A DNA stretch of 62,455 nucleotides from JAQVEM01 sp964601205 (GCA_964601205.1 CAZRML010000029.1:1-62455), one strand, 5' to 3'. Numbered from the stretch's first letter, positions 27,755-37,663 are shown. Translations and numbers: made by a program. Notes: generated from the sequence alone by a model not told the origin.

Positions 27755-27920
27755 AATAAATCACTGCCTGTATATAAAATTTTCTTTACATTCTAAGTTT
27801 ACATTATTATACCATTGTTAACACGACTTTTTTATGGTAATATCTTTTAGTTTATAGGTAAAACCATTATTTTTTCTTTTATATTATAAAGAAAATTCTT
27901 TGAAAATTAAATATTTATAA

Positions 27921-28010
27921 TACTTGGGGGAGCTTAGGCTGAGAGGATAGCAATTTTAAGCTATCGACCCCTTAAACCTGACCTGGATAATGCTAGCGTA
28001 GGGAAAGTAG
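27921..28010 (+). promoter_or_regulatory. TPP riboswitch (THI element)
   Basis: The conserved THI-box sequences appear in order. GGGGGAGC leads into GGCTGAGAGGAT, then ACCCCTTAAACCTGACCTGG and the closing ATAATGCTAGCGTAGGGAA. The terminator at 28016-28053 starts within 10 bases. Binding of thiamin pyrophosphate would favour early termination ahead of thiM. A TATAAT at 27916-27921 could be the -10 box of its promoter. Confidence 0.95.
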
Positions 28011-28015
28011 GAATT

Positions 28016-28057
28016 AAAAAACTACTAACCAGCGCATGGGTCAGTAGTTTTTTTATT
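28016..28057 (+). terminator. Riboswitch-controlled rho-independent terminator
   Basis: The stem AAAACTACTAACC pairs with GGGTCAGTAGTTTT around a short loop and continues into a run of T. It lies between the TPP aptamer and thiM, so it is the expression platform. Confidence 0.88.
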
Positions 28058-28099
28058 TTAGAAATATAAAAATTTAACATTTTAGCCAGAAAGTATTTC

Positions 28100-28894
28100 A
28101 TGAATATCATAGAAAATTTACAAAAGATAAGAGACCGGAAACCCCTGGTTCACCACATTACAAATTGGGTAACTATCTATGATTGCGCAAACATAGTAAG
28201 AGCTATGGGTGGGCTCCCGGTCATGGCCCATGCCCCGGAAGAGGTTGAACAAATGACTTCTATATCCAGCGCTCTTGTTTTAAATATAGGAACACTTACC
28301 ACGGACCTGGTAAAATCAATGATTCTGGCAGGAAGAAGAGCCAATGAAAAAAATATACCGGTAATACTTGATATTGTTGGAGCCGGGGCTACCAATTTTC
28401 GAACAGCTCAAGCAGAAGAAATTCTGAACAAAGTTAATATTTCAATATTGAAAGGAAATTCATCAGAAATAGGTACGCTTGCAGGTGTTGAAGCAGAGAC
28501 CAGGGGAGTAGAAGCAATATCATTAAGTGGTGACCCTCTGACAATAGCCAGGCAACTGGCCGCTGAAAAAAAACTCACCGTGGTAATAACCGGAAAAGAG
28601 GATATAGTGTCCGATGGAAAGGATGTTTTTATCTGTAAAAATGGCCATAAAATGATGGGCTATTTCGTAGGCTCGGGTTGTATGGCTGCTTCGGCGATAG
28701 GCGTCTTCGCCGCTGTGGACAATGATTACCTGCAGACTTCCCTTGGCGCCCTTTCCATTTTTGGAATAGCGGGAGAAATGGCTGCAAAAGGAGCCCGGGG
28801 TATCGGGTCATATAAGTCTATGCTGATGGATGAAATTTTTAACATTGACGGAGATAAAATAAAAAAATTTAGCAAGATAGAAAAGATTTACTAA
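28100..28894 (+). CDS. thiM: Hydroxyethylthiazole kinase
   Basis: Phosphorylates 4-methyl-5-(2-hydroxyethyl)thiazole for thiamin salvage. The 264-aa ribokinase-like protein shows PLVHHITNWVTIYDCAN near the N-terminus, PVILDIVGAGATNFRT, ILKGNSSEIGTLAG and the catalytic-end motif VGSGCMAASAIGVF, where the Cys replaces the more usual base region. It is the first gene after the riboswitch. thiE starts one base after its stop. Confidence 0.95.
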   Translation: MNIIENLQKIRDRKPLVHHITNWVTIYDCANIVRAMGGLPVMAHAPEEVEQMTSISSALVLNIGTLTTDLVKSMILAGRRANEKNIPVILDIVGAGATNFRTAQAEEILNKVNISILKGNSSEIGTLAGVEAETRGVEAISLSGDPLTIARQLAAEKKLTVVITGKEDIVSDGKDVFICKNGHKMMGYFVGSGCMAASAIGVFAAVDNDYLQTSLGALSIFGIAGEMAAKGARGIGSYKSMLMDEIFNIDGDKIKKFSKIEKIY

Positions 28895-28895
28895 A

Positions 28896-29537
28896 ATGAA
28901 AGAAAAACTAAATGATATAGACCTTTATTTTATAACTGACTCCAGGCTAACCAGAAAAACTGTTCTGGAGGATGCAAAGGCTGCATTAAAGGCAGGAGTA
29001 AAAATAATTCAATATAGAGAAAAAAATAAAAGCACATCGGATATGATTAAAGAAGCAGATAAAATAAAAAAGCTCTGTTTAAAAAATAATACTTTACTGA
29101 TTATAAATGACAGAGTTGATATCGCTCTTGCTGTAGATGCCGACGGGGTACATCTTGGAGATGATGATATGCCTTACCATACCACAAGGAAAATACTGGG
29201 AAATAAAAAAATAATAGGCTTAACCGTACATAACCTGAGAGAAGCAGCAGAAGCTCAAAAAGCGGGGGCTGATTATATCGGAGCAAGCCCTATTTTTGAA
29301 ACCCGTACCAAGCCGGATGCAGGAGCACCATCCGGAATAAAATTTATACAAAAGGTAAAAAAAACAATAAAAATACCATTTGTAGCAATCGGAGGCATAA
29401 ATGAAAGCAATGTGGCCGATGTACTTAAATCCGGTGCAAAATCGGTAGCAATAATATCAGCTATAATTTCCAGCCCTGATGTAGAGAAAGAATGCAGGAA
29501 GTTTAGAGATATTATTCTTGACTATACCGGAGTGTAA
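28896..29537 (+). CDS. thiE: Thiamin-phosphate synthase
   Basis: Joins HMP pyrophosphate and thiazole phosphate to thiamin monophosphate. The 213-aa TIM barrel has GVKIIQYREKN, LLIINDRVDIALAVDADGVH, LGDDDMP, IIGLTVHN and GADYIGASPIFETRTKPDAG, all typical ThiE motifs. It is translationally coupled to thiM. The HMP-phosphate kinase ThiD needed between ThiC and ThiE is not encoded in this window. Confidence 0.96.
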   Translation: MKEKLNDIDLYFITDSRLTRKTVLEDAKAALKAGVKIIQYREKNKSTSDMIKEADKIKKLCLKNNTLLIINDRVDIALAVDADGVHLGDDDMPYHTTRKILGNKKIIGLTVHNLREAAEAQKAGADYIGASPIFETRTKPDAGAPSGIKFIQKVKKTIKIPFVAIGGINESNVADVLKSGAKSVAIISAIISSPDVEKECRKFRDIILDYTGV

Positions 29538-29724
29538 ATACTATATTAACGGTTGACTTATTGAATATACCGTTATGGAAATACTGGAGTGAGCAGAAAA
29601 ATGGATACTTGAGATATTATAAAAAGGATAAAAAAATCTTTTAGATAAATTTTTTTCAGTAAAAGGAAATTTAACAAATATTTATATAACTAAAATAAAT
29701 AACTAAAAGGAGGCTTAATTATAA

Positions 29725-31005
29725 ATGAATCAATTAACACAGGCATTGAATGGAAAAACAACCAGACAGATGGAAATAGTGGCAAGACAGGAAGGCTTGA
29801 GTGTAGAATACATAAGGGAGAAAATAGCCGGCGGGAGCATGGTAATCCCTTACAATAAAAGGCACAAATCCCTGGAATCAATCTGTGCCATAGGAGAAGG
29901 AGCCAGCATCAAAGTTAATGCCAACATCGGAACTTCTTCCGACAATGATAATCTTGATGAGGAGCTAGAAAAGCTGGCTGTTGCAATTGAAACAAAAACT
30001 GACGCTGTAATGGATCTGAGCACAGGTTCTAATATTGATAAAACAAGAAGGACCATTATCAAAAATTCCACGGTACCGGTAGGAACAGTTCCCATTTACC
30101 AGGCAGCAATTGAGTCGGCAAAGGTAAAGGGCATTGTAAATATGACCGAGGACCATCTTTTTGAAGTAATTGAAAAACAGGCTGAAGATGGAGTTGACTT
30201 TATGACCGTTCACTGCGGAGTAACAATAGAATCCATTAATAAATTAAAATCACAAAAAAGACTTTTAGACGTTGTAAGTAGAGGAGGAGCTTTTTTAATT
30301 ACGTGGATACTGTCAAATAAAAAAGAAAATCCTCTTTACGAGAACTTTGACAGATTGATAAAAATAGCAAAAAAATATGATATAACACTGAGCCTGGGAG
30401 ATGGATTAAGGCCCGGCTGCCTTTCCGATTCAACAGACAGGGGTCAGGTCCAGGAAACATTAATTCTTGGCGAACTTGCAAAAAAAGCCAGACAGGAAGG
30501 CGTTCAGATAATAATAGAGGGACCCGGACATATGTCCATTGACCAGATAGAAGCAAATGTAATCCTGGAAAAAAAGCTCTGCAACAACGCACCTTTTTAT
30601 GTTCTGGGTCCGCTGGTCACTGATATAGCATCAGGTTATGACCATATAGCAGGCGCTATTGGAGGCGCACTTGCAGGCTACTATGGCGCTGATTTTCTCT
30701 GCTATCTCACCCCTTCCGAGCATCTAAGACTCCCCGTAGTTGAAGATGTGAGAGAGGGAGTAATTGCTTCTAAAATAGCAGCACATGCAGCAGACATCGC
30801 TAGGGGTAGAAAACATGCAATGGACCCGGATATAGAAATGGCAAAAGCAAGAAAACAATTGAACTGGAAAAAACAATTAAGCTTATCCATCGACCCTGCG
30901 AAAGCAAGAAGATACAGAAAAGAAAGCAAGATATTGAATCAAAGGTGTACCATGTGCGGAGAGTACTGTGCAATTGAACTGGTAAATAAATTCCTGCATG
31001 ATTAA
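29725..31005 (+). CDS. thiC: Phosphomethylpyrimidine synthase ThiC
   Basis: A radical-SAM enzyme that rearranges AIR to HMP phosphate. At 426 aa it is the short form. It shows GGSMVIPYNK, TVPVGTVPIYQA, DFMTVHCGVT, SLGDGLRPGC and EGPGHMSIDQIEANV. The C-terminal cluster motif reads RCTMCGEYCAI, so the last spacing is one residue shorter than CX2CX4C of the long enterobacterial form. I believe this is shared by other short ThiC proteins. AAAGGAGG lies 11 nt before the start. The 187-bp gap after thiE has no second THI box. Confidence 0.95.
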   Translation: MNQLTQALNGKTTRQMEIVARQEGLSVEYIREKIAGGSMVIPYNKRHKSLESICAIGEGASIKVNANIGTSSDNDNLDEELEKLAVAIETKTDAVMDLSTGSNIDKTRRTIIKNSTVPVGTVPIYQAAIESAKVKGIVNMTEDHLFEVIEKQAEDGVDFMTVHCGVTIESINKLKSQKRLLDVVSRGGAFLITWILSNKKENPLYENFDRLIKIAKKYDITLSLGDGLRPGCLSDSTDRGQVQETLILGELAKKARQEGVQIIIEGPGHMSIDQIEANVILEKKLCNNAPFYVLGPLVTDIASGYDHIAGAIGGALAGYYGADFLCYLTPSEHLRLPVVEDVREGVIASKIAAHAADIARGRKHAMDPDIEMAKARKQLNWKKQLSLSIDPAKARRYRKESKILNQRCTMCGEYCAIELVNKFLHD

Positions 31006-31080
31006 AAGTAAAATATAAGATTTTGAAAAAAGTTATAATTTAAAGCTAAAATTATAATAATAAAAAAGATGGGTTCATAA

Positions 31081-32028
31081 ATGGATATTTCTAAAATAGG
31101 AGGCGAGTTTGCCTTAATAAAAAGGCTTACCAGAGAGCCTGCTGATAAGAATATAATAAAGGGGATTGGTGACGATGCTGCCGTAATAAAAAATGGCAAT
31201 AAGTATCTTATTTTTACCACCGATACCATGGTAGAAGGAGACCATTTTTCATTAAAGTATTTTACCCCCGGGCAGGCTGGCAATAAAGCAGTTGAGGTTA
31301 ATGTTTCCGATGTAGGTGCCATGGGAGCAGAGCCTAAATATTTTCTGGTTTCCCTTGTCCTTCCACGAGAAATTGACGTCGAAATCATTGAAGACATATA
31401 TAAAGGAATGAGGCAGGCAGGTAAAAAATACCGGATTGAAATAATTGGCGGCAATATAACCCACGGCAATCAGCTAATAATAGATATATGCATGATTGGA
31501 GAAGCAAAAGAGAAAAACCTTAAATTCCGCTCATCCGCCAGGCCCGGCGACTGGATTATGGTTAGCGGCGACCTGGGTTCCAGTTCGGCCGGTTTGAATC
31601 TATTCTTAAAAAATATAATTGGATTTAAACAGGTAAAAAAGAAGCACCTGGAACCTGAAGCAAAATTTTATAAAGTCAAACCTTTCTTAAAATATATAAA
31701 CGCAATGATTGATGTGTCAGACGGCCTGGCTTCCGAGGTGCGAAGAATCTGCGAGCAGAGTGGTAACGGTGCCGTTATTTACCGGGATTCAATTCCCATA
31801 AAACCCGAAACAGAAAAAGCAGCAAAAGCATGCGGGAAGAACGCAACCGACCTTGCCCTTTACGGCGGTGAAGATTTTGAGCTGGTTTACACCGTATCAA
31901 AAGAAAACCTGGGCAAAGTAAAAGGATTTAAAGTAGGTGAAATTACACAAAAAAAGGGTGTAAGAATCATAAAAAACGGTAAAGAGGAGCTTAGCGAAAA
32001 ACACGGATACGACCATTTTTTAACGTGA
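31081..32028 (+). CDS. thiL: Thiamin-monophosphate kinase
   Basis: Phosphorylates thiamin monophosphate to the cofactor TPP. The 315-aa PurM-like protein begins FALIKRLT and has GIGDDAAVI, TTDTMVEGDHF, VNVSDVGAMGAEP, GGNITHG and MIDVSDGLASE, the Mg-ATP binding sites of ThiL. It is the last gene of the thiamin block. No terminator is evident in the 138 bp that follow. Confidence 0.95.
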   Translation: MDISKIGGEFALIKRLTREPADKNIIKGIGDDAAVIKNGNKYLIFTTDTMVEGDHFSLKYFTPGQAGNKAVEVNVSDVGAMGAEPKYFLVSLVLPREIDVEIIEDIYKGMRQAGKKYRIEIIGGNITHGNQLIIDICMIGEAKEKNLKFRSSARPGDWIMVSGDLGSSSAGLNLFLKNIIGFKQVKKKHLEPEAKFYKVKPFLKYINAMIDVSDGLASEVRRICEQSGNGAVIYRDSIPIKPETEKAAKACGKNATDLALYGGEDFELVYTVSKENLGKVKGFKVGEITQKKGVRIIKNGKEELSEKHGYDHFLT

Positions 32029-32166
32029 TATGCCCTTAAGAAGCATTATGCTTATCTGCCATAGATTTAAGATGCTTTTCCAGCAATTTTTTTGTAAAGC
32101 CAGATAATGATTTATATATAACCAGTGTTTTCATAATTATATATAATAACTAAACTAAAATGATAT

Positions 32167-33012
32167 TTATAGATTCTTTTGTTTCGAAATATCACCGACT
32201 GTTGCATATGGATGGGGATAACGGCCCTTTTCAGCCGTATAAGATTTCATCCAGAATTTTGAGTATATCTGGACCGCTTCAAAAGGGCAGTAATTAAGGC
32301 ATGAATAACATAAATAACATTTTATATCAGGCATCCATAATGGCCTGCCGTCAACCATTCTAATTTTCCCTGAAGGACATACCTTTTCACATATTCCACA
32401 TCCGGTGCATTTCGAATCCGAATAGAAATATTTTCTGATTCTCGGTGATACGAAGTGTGTTGCAAACGGAACCAGCCATTCAAGTATTCTGTTTAAAAGT
32501 CTGTTATTAGAGAAAGTAACACCGGTATTATCATCTTCGCGGTAATCGCTTCTGTTCAAGATTATTTTATGAATCTTTCTTATTTTACCAAGAGCATTAT
32601 TTTTTATCTCCTCCATCTCGTCTTTTGTAGGAACAGTAAAAAAATTCAATTTCGGGTCGTTAAGACTCATATTAATAGTAAAAGCCGCATTTAAATATTT
32701 GCCATTCTTCCTCAGATAATTATCAAGCAATTTAAACCCTTTAAAAACCGTCCCTCCACGGGTGGCTATGGCAAAAAAGTAATCGGAGGATTCGGGATTT
32801 ATCCTCTTTAAAAAATCCCTTACAGGAATAGGAATGGTCAGGCCATGACAGGGAAAGATAAAACCGGCGTTTTCCCCTTTTATGCTATAATTATTCTCTT
32901 TTATACGCCTGACAATTGGCACTAACTCCACACCAGGCATGAGCTCCTGTAATTTTTTTGCCACAAACAGTGAATTACCCGTCCCTGAAAAGTAATAAAT
33001 CTCCGTTATCAT
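32167..33012 (-). CDS. EFR1-family flavodoxin/ferredoxin fusion
   Basis: A 281-aa redox protein. The N-terminal flavodoxin-like domain has the FMN-loop pattern YYFSGTGNSLFVAK. The C-terminal part carries two 4Fe-4S motifs, CTGCGICEKVCPSGK and CYLCYSCLNYCPFEA. This layout is that of EFR1-type ferrodoxins of anaerobes. Redox partner and role are unknown. It starts at the stop of the upstream methyltransferase, so the two form an operon. Confidence 0.85.
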   Translation of the reverse strand: MITEIYYFSGTGNSLFVAKKLQELMPGVELVPIVRRIKENNYSIKGENAGFIFPCHGLTIPIPVRDFLKRINPESSDYFFAIATRGGTVFKGFKLLDNYLRKNGKYLNAAFTINMSLNDPKLNFFTVPTKDEMEEIKNNALGKIRKIHKIILNRSDYREDDNTGVTFSNNRLLNRILEWLVPFATHFVSPRIRKYFYSDSKCTGCGICEKVCPSGKIRMVDGRPLWMPDIKCYLCYSCLNYCPFEAVQIYSKFWMKSYTAEKGRYPHPYATVGDISKQKNL

Positions 33013-33500
33013 TACAATACTTCCTTCCTATTCCGAAAATGCCTGATAATTCCGGCTAAAAGATTCATACCCGGAACCTTTTGCATGTACTGCCTGTACT
33101 CATTGCCAAACAAATCAATGTTTAACTGCTCTTCTTCTTTTGAAATCAGGTATAAACAGACTATTCCAGGAATTCCAATAACTATAAATAACCAGTGCTG
33201 GTATAGAAAAATGATTGCAATAAATACTCCTAAAATCCAACCAAGGTACATGGGATGCCGGACAAGAGCGTAAATTCCAACATTGATCAGGACTTTTGTT
33301 CTGCGGATGTATATATAATAGAAAGATAAAAAAATTAAAATTATGCCTGCGGCCCAGAATATCCACCCGATATATGACAATGCCTTAATATCGTTAGGCT
33401 CAACAACTCTAAAAATAACAAGTGGATTATATGGAAAAGCCAGGATTGATAAAATGCTAACAATAAAGAATAATAATCCCGTCCTGGTTTTTTGTTTCAT
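33012..33500 (-). CDS. Isoprenylcysteine methyltransferase-like membrane protein
   Basis: A 162-aa integral membrane protein with about four TM helices. The C-terminal motif YALVRHPMYLGWILGV and the following EEEQLNIDLFGNEYRQYMQK match the bacterial ICMT/PEMT-like SAM-methyltransferase family. I chose the ATG at 33500 because a G-rich ribosome site precedes it. A longer frame reaches 33578. Most bacterial members have no known substrate. It is co-transcribed with the EFR1 gene. Confidence 0.8.
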   Translation of the reverse strand: MKQKTRTGLLFFIVSILSILAFPYNPLVIFRVVEPNDIKALSYIGWIFWAAGIILIFLSFYYIYIRRTKVLINVGIYALVRHPMYLGWILGVFIAIIFLYQHWLFIVIGIPGIVCLYLISKEEEQLNIDLFGNEYRQYMQKVPGMNLLAGIIRHFRNRKEVL

Positions 33501-33578
33501 TACTGGTACCCCCCCCTTTATTCTATATAAAAAAATTAAAATCTCTAACAAAATATTTATTCCTGGCGCATATTTCAA

Positions 33579-34233
33579 ATTGTATATATAGCCTGTATCT
33601 AAACTATGAAGAGAAATATTTTACCTGCTCGATACTTCAAATTACTTATAATACTGGCGATAAAGCTAGCCCACAGTAATCCATGCCTGTGTCATGAATT
33701 GTGTTACCCGGTAATATATTCTGAAAGATATTTTTCCAGTATTTTTCTAACACTTCTTATTATATTAAAAAAGTCTCCCGGTAGACACATTTTTTCTTCC
33801 TGCTTTTTACCTTAACTTTCCATACACAACTTCCTCAAATAACATTGCTGTTTTTTAAAAGGCATTACAAATTACTCTCTATACTGCGAATAAACTTGAT
33901 TTTTTTATTATATGTATAGCTTCATATACATAATATAGCTTCTCTTAATAACAGGTCAATTACAGTAAAAATAAATTCCCTCCCGTTATAAATTATATTT
34001 TGCAGTTCTACCTGTCCGCCATTCAAATCGATACTCCAGAAAAAAATGAATTTTTTGCTGTCAAATCTTAGTTTTTAGCAAAATAACAATTAGCTTAAAA
34101 GTGTTTTTACGGTATAATTGTTATGTTTTATCATATTTTTTAAAATAATTTTTGTTAGATGCAATAAATATTAAAAGATTAAAAAATCTATATAAAAATG
34201 CGGTAATATCCGGAATAAAAGGAGACAGACACA
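33579..34233. other. 655-bp AT-rich intergenic region
   Basis: The region lies between divergent genes. A short open frame at 33606-33815 has no ribosome site and no recognisable protein features. TATAAT at 34113-34118, 115 bp before the aminopeptidase, is the best -10 candidate but lacks a good -35. No RNA fold or repeat stood out. Confidence 0.4.
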
Positions 34234-35346
34234 ATGGACCCAAGAATAAAAAAACTGGCAGAAAACCTTGTAAATTATTCATGCAGGGTTAAAAAAGATG
34301 AAAAAGTTCTCGTAGAGTGTGTGGGCAGCTCGGGAATCCCCCTTGTAAAAGCCCTGGTGAAAGAAACATATAAGGCAGGCGGCGTACCTTTTATTGACTT
34401 AAAAGAATCCGCTGTTACCAGAGAACTCTTAAAAGGCTGCACTGTTCAGCAATTGAAATTCATGGCAGCTCATGAACTGGCAAGAATGAAAGAAATTGAT
34501 TCTTTCATTGGCATAAGAGCAAGCAACAATATCAGTGAGTTGAGCGACATCACATCCGAAAAAATGAATGATTATATGAAATACTATGCGGAAGTTGTCA
34601 GCGCAGAAAGAGTGGGCAATACAAAATGGGTGGTATTAAGATATCCCAATCCTTCAATGGCCCAGCTGGCAAATACCAGTGTGGAAGCCTTTGAAAACTT
34701 TTATTTTAAGGTATGCAACCTTGATTATTCCAGAATGTCAAAAGCAATGGACAATCTTGTAGAACTTATGAATAAAACCGACAGAGTTCACATAACAGGT
34801 AAAGAAACTGACCTCTCATTCTCAATAAAGGATATACCCGCTATAAAGTGCGCCGGAGAATATAATATACCGGATGGAGAAGTTTTTACCGCGCCGGTAA
34901 AGACATCCGTTAATGGCATAGTTACTTATAATACTCCTTCCGTTTACCAGGGTGTTACTTATGAAAATGTCAGCCTGACCTTTAAAAATGGTAAAATTAT
35001 CAAAGCTTCGGCCAATGACACTGCAAGAATTAATAAAGTTCTTGATACAGATGAAGGAGCAAGGTATGTCGGAGAATTTGCACTGGGAGTAAACCCCTAT
35101 ATTAAAAATCCCATGAAGGACATACTTTTTGATGAGAAGATAATGGGAAGTTTTCACTTTACACCGGGAAAATGTTATAAAGAAGCCTCTAATGGAAATG
35201 ACTCTGCTGTGCACTGGGACCTGGTATGTATACAGACACCGGAATACGGCGGAGGCGAAATCTATTTTGATGATAAACTTATAAGGAAAGACGGTAGATT
35301 TGTTATACCCGGGCTTGAATGTTTGAACCCTGAAAATCTAAAATAG
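34234..35346 (+). CDS. M29-family (thermophilic) aminopeptidase
   Basis: A cytoplasmic metallo-aminopeptidase of family M29 (AmpS/PepS type), 370 aa. The N-terminal region LAENLVNYSCRVKKDEKVLV is typical. Metal-ligand regions include IPDGEVFTAPV (Glu), DEGARYVGEFALGVNP (Glu) and the C-terminal HFTPGKCYKEA followed by VHWDLV and GGGEIYFDD. AAAGGAG lies upstream of the ATG. It converges with pcrA, and the 16-bp palindrome AAGTTTTTAAAAACTT (35372-35387) lies between them as a weak possible bidirectional terminator. Confidence 0.9.
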   Translation: MDPRIKKLAENLVNYSCRVKKDEKVLVECVGSSGIPLVKALVKETYKAGGVPFIDLKESAVTRELLKGCTVQQLKFMAAHELARMKEIDSFIGIRASNNISELSDITSEKMNDYMKYYAEVVSAERVGNTKWVVLRYPNPSMAQLANTSVEAFENFYFKVCNLDYSRMSKAMDNLVELMNKTDRVHITGKETDLSFSIKDIPAIKCAGEYNIPDGEVFTAPVKTSVNGIVTYNTPSVYQGVTYENVSLTFKNGKIIKASANDTARINKVLDTDEGARYVGEFALGVNPYIKNPMKDILFDEKIMGSFHFTPGKCYKEASNGNDSAVHWDLVCIQTPEYGGGEIYFDDKLIRKDGRFVIPGLECLNPENLK

Positions 35347-35407
35347 TGACGTCCTGGATAAAAACAGAATAAAGTTTTTAAAAACTTAAAACATCAGAAA
35401 AAATATT

Positions 35408-37663
35408 CTACTGCTCTATCTTTTTTATGGGAGCAAAACTTAAAAGAAGATGCCTTAATCCGGCACGGTCAAAAATAACATCAAGTTCACAGTCATCTGA
35501 AAGCTTTTTGACCTTCAATATTTTTCCGAGACCCCAGTATTTATGCTCTACAATATCCCCTTCCTTATAACTATATTCTTTACCATACCCCTCTTTAACC
35601 TCTTCGGGACTCCCCTCTTTTCTTTCTTTCTCCCTTTTATTTTCATCTATAATAAGGCCGGGGGTAATTTCATTTATAAATCTGGAAATAGTTCTGAAAC
35701 TTGTATCACCATAAATACTGTGCGACCGTGAAGACGACAGGAAAACTTTTTCTTTGGCCCGGGTAATACCCACATAGCAAAGTCTTCTTTCCTCCTCCAG
35801 TTCCTCCATGCTATTCATACTCCTCGAATGCGGAAAAATTCCCTCCTCCATCCCTATTATAAATACAACAGGAAACTCCAGCCCCTTGGCATTGTGAAGG
35901 GTCATAAGAACCAGACTGTCTGCGCTTTCATCATAATTATCAATATCGGTCAGAAGTGACACTTCCTCCAGGAATCTGTCCAGGTCATATAAACCTTCTG
36001 CTGCAGAAGATTTTTCTTCTGCGCCGGCTTCACTTTCTACCTGCCCGCTGCCGGTTAAAACAGGCTCCGGGACATCCGCTCCAACGTTATTAAATTCAAG
36101 TCTTTCTTCATATTCTTTAGTGACAGTCAGAAGTTCCCTCAGGTTATCTATCCTGTTTAATGCGTCTATCGTATTTTCACGTTCAAGCCCCTTTAAATAA
36201 CCCGTCTTCTCCCATATTTTTTTCAGCACCTCACCTGCTCCGTTTTTTATGGAATAATCTCTCAGTTCTGACATAAGAGATAGAAAATCATTTATTCTTT
36301 CTTTTGTAGTTCTGCTCAGTAAATTAATTTCATCAGCCCTGTAAAAAGCTTCGCAGAATGTCATATTATTTTTTCTGGAATACTTTTCTACAACTGAAAT
36401 TGTGGTCCTGCCAATTCTGCGGCTCGGGACATTTACAATCCTGGTAAGGCTTATCACATCTTTAGGATTGACAATCAGCTTCATATAAGCAAGCATATCC
36501 TTTATTTCCTTCCGATCGTAAAACCTAAGGCCTCCATAAATTTTATAGGGTACATTCTGCCTGACCAGACACTCCTCTACAGCTCTTGACTGCGCATTTG
36601 TACGGTAGAAAATGGCAAAATCTCTATATTTCTTATTACCCTGCCCCATAAACTCTTTTATTTTTCTTACTATAAAATCAACTTCATCTTTTTCATCCAG
36701 AGCTATATACTTTGATACTTTCTCACCCTCCGGGTTCTCGGTCCATAATTTTTTATCTTTTCTGTTCTCATTGTTTTCTATTATACAATTTGCCGCATTT
36801 AAAATATTTTGAGTGGAGCGATAATTCTGCTCCAGTCTTATAACAACAGTATTCTTAAATTTCCTGTCAAACTCCGTTATATTTCTTATTTCCGCTCCCC
36901 TCCAGCTATATATGCTCTGGTCATCATCTCCAACCACACATAACCTTCTGTGTTCTTCTGATAAAAGCAGGACAATTTCATTCTGGGCAATATTTGTATC
37001 CTGGAATTCATCAACCAGAATATATTTAAATTTCTCCTGGTACTTTTTTTTCACCTCCGGATAAAGATTTAAGACATCAACTGTGTACATCAGCAGGTCA
37101 TCAAAATCAAGTGCATTGGCTTTGACTAACTTTTCCTGATATCCCGAGTAGACTCTGGACACTAATTTTTCAAAGTAGTCAGTCGCTTCTCTGGAAAAAG
37201 TTTCATGGTCAATTAATTTGTTCTTTGCATCACTTATAGCTGAAAGCACCGCTCTGGGGGGAAATCTCCTGACATCCAGGTCCAGCTCTTTCTCAATACT
37301 GGAAACCAGGCTCACAGAATCGTCGGCATCGTAAATTACGTAATTCCTGGACATGCCCAGGCGGTTGATTTCGTACCTGAGAAGCCTTGCGCAGAATGCA
37401 TGGAAAGTGCTGACCCACATATATTCACCTATCCTGCCCACAAGTTCTATCACTCTTCTTTTCATTTCCTTTGCTGCCTTGTTGGTAAAGGTTATGGCCA
37501 GAATATGGAAGGGGTCTACTCCTTTATTCTTAATAAGGTGCGCAATCCTGTACGTAAGTACCCTTGTTTTTCCACTGCCCGCTCCTGCAATAACTAATAG
37601 TGGTTTCTCGGTACTTTTTACAGCCTTAATTTGCTGGGGATTTAAATATTTTTCCAGTTCCAA
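35408..37663 (-). CDS. pcrA: ATP-dependent DNA helicase PcrA/UvrD
   Basis: A superfamily 1A 3'-5' helicase for repair and conflict resolution, 751 aa. In order it shows the Q motif LNPQQIKAV, Walker A VIAGAGSGKTRVL, TFTNKAAKEMKRR, HAFCARLLR, FDDLL, Walker B ILVDEFQDTN, VGDDDQSIYSWRGAEI, LEQNYRST, VVFIIGMEEGIFPH and ITRAKEKVFL. The C-terminal tail ends in the Tudor-like DIVEHKYWGLGKIL segment found in PcrA. It closes the guaB3-guaA-aroF run. Confidence 0.96.
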   Translation of the reverse strand: MELEKYLNPQQIKAVKSTEKPLLVIAGAGSGKTRVLTYRIAHLIKNKGVDPFHILAITFTNKAAKEMKRRVIELVGRIGEYMWVSTFHAFCARLLRYEINRLGMSRNYVIYDADDSVSLVSSIEKELDLDVRRFPPRAVLSAISDAKNKLIDHETFSREATDYFEKLVSRVYSGYQEKLVKANALDFDDLLMYTVDVLNLYPEVKKKYQEKFKYILVDEFQDTNIAQNEIVLLLSEEHRRLCVVGDDDQSIYSWRGAEIRNITEFDRKFKNTVVIRLEQNYRSTQNILNAANCIIENNENRKDKKLWTENPEGEKVSKYIALDEKDEVDFIVRKIKEFMGQGNKKYRDFAIFYRTNAQSRAVEECLVRQNVPYKIYGGLRFYDRKEIKDMLAYMKLIVNPKDVISLTRIVNVPSRRIGRTTISVVEKYSRKNNMTFCEAFYRADEINLLSRTTKERINDFLSLMSELRDYSIKNGAGEVLKKIWEKTGYLKGLERENTIDALNRIDNLRELLTVTKEYEERLEFNNVGADVPEPVLTGSGQVESEAGAEEKSSAAEGLYDLDRFLEEVSLLTDIDNYDESADSLVLMTLHNAKGLEFPVVFIIGMEEGIFPHSRSMNSMEELEEERRLCYVGITRAKEKVFLSSSRSHSIYGDTSFRTISRFINEITPGLIIDENKREKERKEGSPEEVKEGYGKEYSYKEGDIVEHKYWGLGKILKVKKLSDDCELDVIFDRAGLRHLLLSFAPIKKIEQ

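Noticed and set aside
33606..33815. A 69-codon plus-strand ORF between the methyltransferase and aminopeptidase genes
   Set aside because: There is no ribosome site and no motif, and the composition looks like translated AT-rich intergenic DNA. It was not called as a gene.
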